Assembly: GCA_018109965.1 (NCBI GenBank) | Contig: JAGBFE010000369.1 | Coordinates: forward strand, 1-6,813 | Source: Oscillospiraceae bacterium | Lineage (GTDB): Bacteria > Bacillota_A > Clostridia > Oscillospirales > Ruminococcaceae | DNA: 6,813 bases | Direction: 5' to 3' | Shown: positions 5,414-6,813 of the stretch, piece after piece | How the letters are laid out: every line of letters starts with the position of its first letter | Numbering within the stretch: the first letter of the stretch is position 1 | Made by a program: the position numbers and the translations under genes | The notes under the pieces: generated by a model | The model's database searches: none | Told to the model about the DNA's origin: nothing | Seen by the model: the letters and a program-made list of their open reading frames with translations, nothing else

Positions 5414-6802
5414 ATGTTAGAACTTATTACTTCTGTCAACAGTGCAGTAAACAGTTTTGTGTGGGGTCCTGTTATGCTGGCCCTGCTTGTAGGTACAGGT
5501 GTTTTTCTCACCTTTAAAACCGGATTTATTCAGGTTAAATGGTTCGGTTACATTATGAAACACACTGTTGGCGGACTTTTCAGAAAAGGTGAACGAAAAG
5601 ACAAATCCGGCAACAATCTTACACCTTTTCAGGCTGTAACAACAGCCCTTGCCGGCACAGTTGGTACAGGCAACATTGCAGGTGTTACTGGTGCTATTTT
5701 TGTTGGTGGTCCCGGTGCTGTGTTCTGGATGTGGGTAAGTGCTTTTTTTGGTATGTGCACAAAATATGCCGAAATTGTGCTTGCTATGAAATATCGTGTT
5801 ACCGATGAAAACGGCGTACACAAAGGCGGCCCTATGTATTACATAGAAAACGGTCTTGGCAAAAACTGGAAACCTTTGGCTTTCATATTTGCATTACTTG
5901 GCGGTCTTGCCTCCTTTGGTATCGGCAATATTGCACAGGCAAGCGAAATTGCAGGCTCCATGAAAGGTCTGTTCGGTTTCAGCAATTTGGGTACAGGTAT
6001 TATTCTTGCCATAGTTATTGCATTTGTGCTTGTAGGTGGCGTACAGCGCATCGGTCACGTTACAAGCCTGATTGTTCCGTTTATGGCTTTGTTCTATATC
6101 GCTGCAGGTGTTGTTGTTATTGTTATGAGAATCGGTGATATTCCTGCTGTTCTGGCTTCTATTTTCACATCGGCTTTCAGCTTTGAAGCTATTGGCGGCG
6201 GTATCTTTGGTTATGCAATAATGACAGCTATGAAACAGGGTTTTGCAAGAGGTGTTTTCTCCAACGAAGCCGGCCTTGGTTCTGCACCAATTGCTCATGC
6301 AGCCTCTTCTAGCGAAGAACCTGCAGAACAGGCAATCTGGGGTGTTTTTGAGGTGTTTATCGACACAATCATTATCTGCTCTATCACAGCCTTTGCTGTT
6401 CTGCTTTCAGGCATAGAGCTTGGTCCTGATGCTTTGACAGCATACGCTTCCAAGGGTGCTGCAGCAGTTTACGCATTCAATTCTATCCTTCCTGGTACTT
6501 TGGGCGGTACTGTTATCCAGATAAGCCTTTTGTTCTTTGCTCTTTCAACAATTCTCAGCTGGGCTTACTACGGCGAACGCTGCTGGGGTTATATTTCAAA
6601 CAACAGCAAAGTTGTTGATGCTGTTTACAAGGCACTATTCATTGCAGTATGCATTGTTGGTGCAACAGGCAGCGGCACACTGATGTGGGACATTGCCGAT
6701 ACCCTTAACGGTATGATGGCTATACCGAACCTTATTGCCCTGCTGTTCCTCTCAGGTGTAGTTTCCAGTATCACCAAAGAATATTTTAAAGATAAAAAAT
6801 AG
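5414..6802 (+). CDS. Sodium:alanine/glycine symporter, AGCS family (462 aa)
   Basis: This is a cytoplasmic-membrane carrier that imports alanine and/or glycine with a cation, normally Na+. Family signatures are plain: GTVGTGNIAGV (81-91), GGPGAVFWMW (98-107) followed by FGMCTKYAEI, GGPMYYIE (138-145), and FSNEAGLGSAPIAHAAS starting at F282. The chain is hydrophobic throughout, consistent with about 11 helices, and 462 residues is normal for the family, so it is complete. ATG 5414 has AGGAG (5401-5405) 8 bases upstream. It follows a glycine riboswitch and its terminator with no gene between, which points to glycine as a physiological substrate or signal. The complementarity in the leader predicts repression when intracellular glycine is high. 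TAG ends the gene 11 bases before the window edge, so any downstream operon partner or terminator is out of view. Confidence 0.96.
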   Translation: MLELITSVNSAVNSFVWGPVMLALLVGTGVFLTFKTGFIQVKWFGYIMKHTVGGLFRKGERKDKSGNNLTPFQAVTTALAGTVGTGNIAGVTGAIFVGGPGAVFWMWVSAFFGMCTKYAEIVLAMKYRVTDENGVHKGGPMYYIENGLGKNWKPLAFIFALLGGLASFGIGNIAQASEIAGSMKGLFGFSNLGTGIILAIVIAFVLVGGVQRIGHVTSLIVPFMALFYIAAGVVVIVMRIGDIPAVLASIFTSAFSFEAIGGGIFGYAIMTAMKQGFARGVFSNEAGLGSAPIAHAASSSEEPAEQAIWGVFEVFIDTIIICSITAFAVLLSGIELGPDALTAYASKGAAAVYAFNSILPGTLGGTVIQISLLFFALSTILSWAYYGERCWGYISNNSKVVDAVYKALFIAVCIVGATGSGTLMWDIADTLNGMMAIPNLIALLFLSGVVSSITKEYFKDKK

Positions 6803-6813
6803 TATATTGTTAC

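Noticed and set aside
1..6813. Mobile element, CRISPR, toxin-antitoxin or phage-defence system
   Set aside because: No transposase, terminal repeats, spaced direct repeats, nuclease effector or toxin-like pair was seen. The AlbA_2/deformylase pair is not sufficient to claim a defence system.

Overview
The window reads as chromosomal DNA of a low-to-moderate G+C Gram-positive bacterium, most likely an anaerobic member of the Clostridia. Support comes from AGGAG-type ribosome binding sites, a Firmicutes-style ABC exporter half, a 137-residue clostridial-type peptide deformylase, a signal-peptide 5'-nucleotidase with a C-terminal membrane anchor, and a tandem glycine riboswitch. I cannot name genus or species. 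I see no insertion sequence, CRISPR array, tRNA or rRNA.

Layout. Bases 2-1537 (+) hold the 3' part of an ABC exporter half-transporter whose N-terminus lies before the window. It converges on a minus-strand block through a shared bidirectional hairpin terminator (1577-1612). Reading leftward on the minus strand, the block holds a 77-residue membrane protein with a zinc ribbon (2846-2613), a hairpin terminator (2592-2561), a promoter, a stand-alone AlbA_2/Schlafen-like domain protein (2512-2039) and a variant peptide deformylase (2046-1633) that overlaps it by 8 bp. A divergent AT-rich spacer (2847-3060) leads into the plus-strand gene for a secreted, membrane-anchored metallophosphatase/5'-nucleotidase (3061-4959), closed by a strong terminator (4986-5030). 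The 454-bp stretch 4960-5413 has no protein gene. It carries that terminator, a good promoter (5074-5102), a tandem glycine riboswitch (about 5138-5290), an AU-rich hairpin and an intrinsic terminator (5342-5372). The last gene (5414-6802) is a complete AGCS-family sodium:alanine/glycine symporter.

How they fit together. The clearest functional unit is riboswitch plus symporter: intracellular glycine should control production of a glycine/alanine importer. A segment of aptamer II (5214-5230) is complementary to the 5' arm of the leader terminator (5339-5351). This predicts that glycine binding favours termination, making an OFF switch. The AlbA_2 and deformylase genes are probably translationally coupled. 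The other genes look like separate transcription units. Nothing here is convincingly a wholly new system; the most useful observations are the riboswitch logic and the AlbA_2/variant-deformylase pair.
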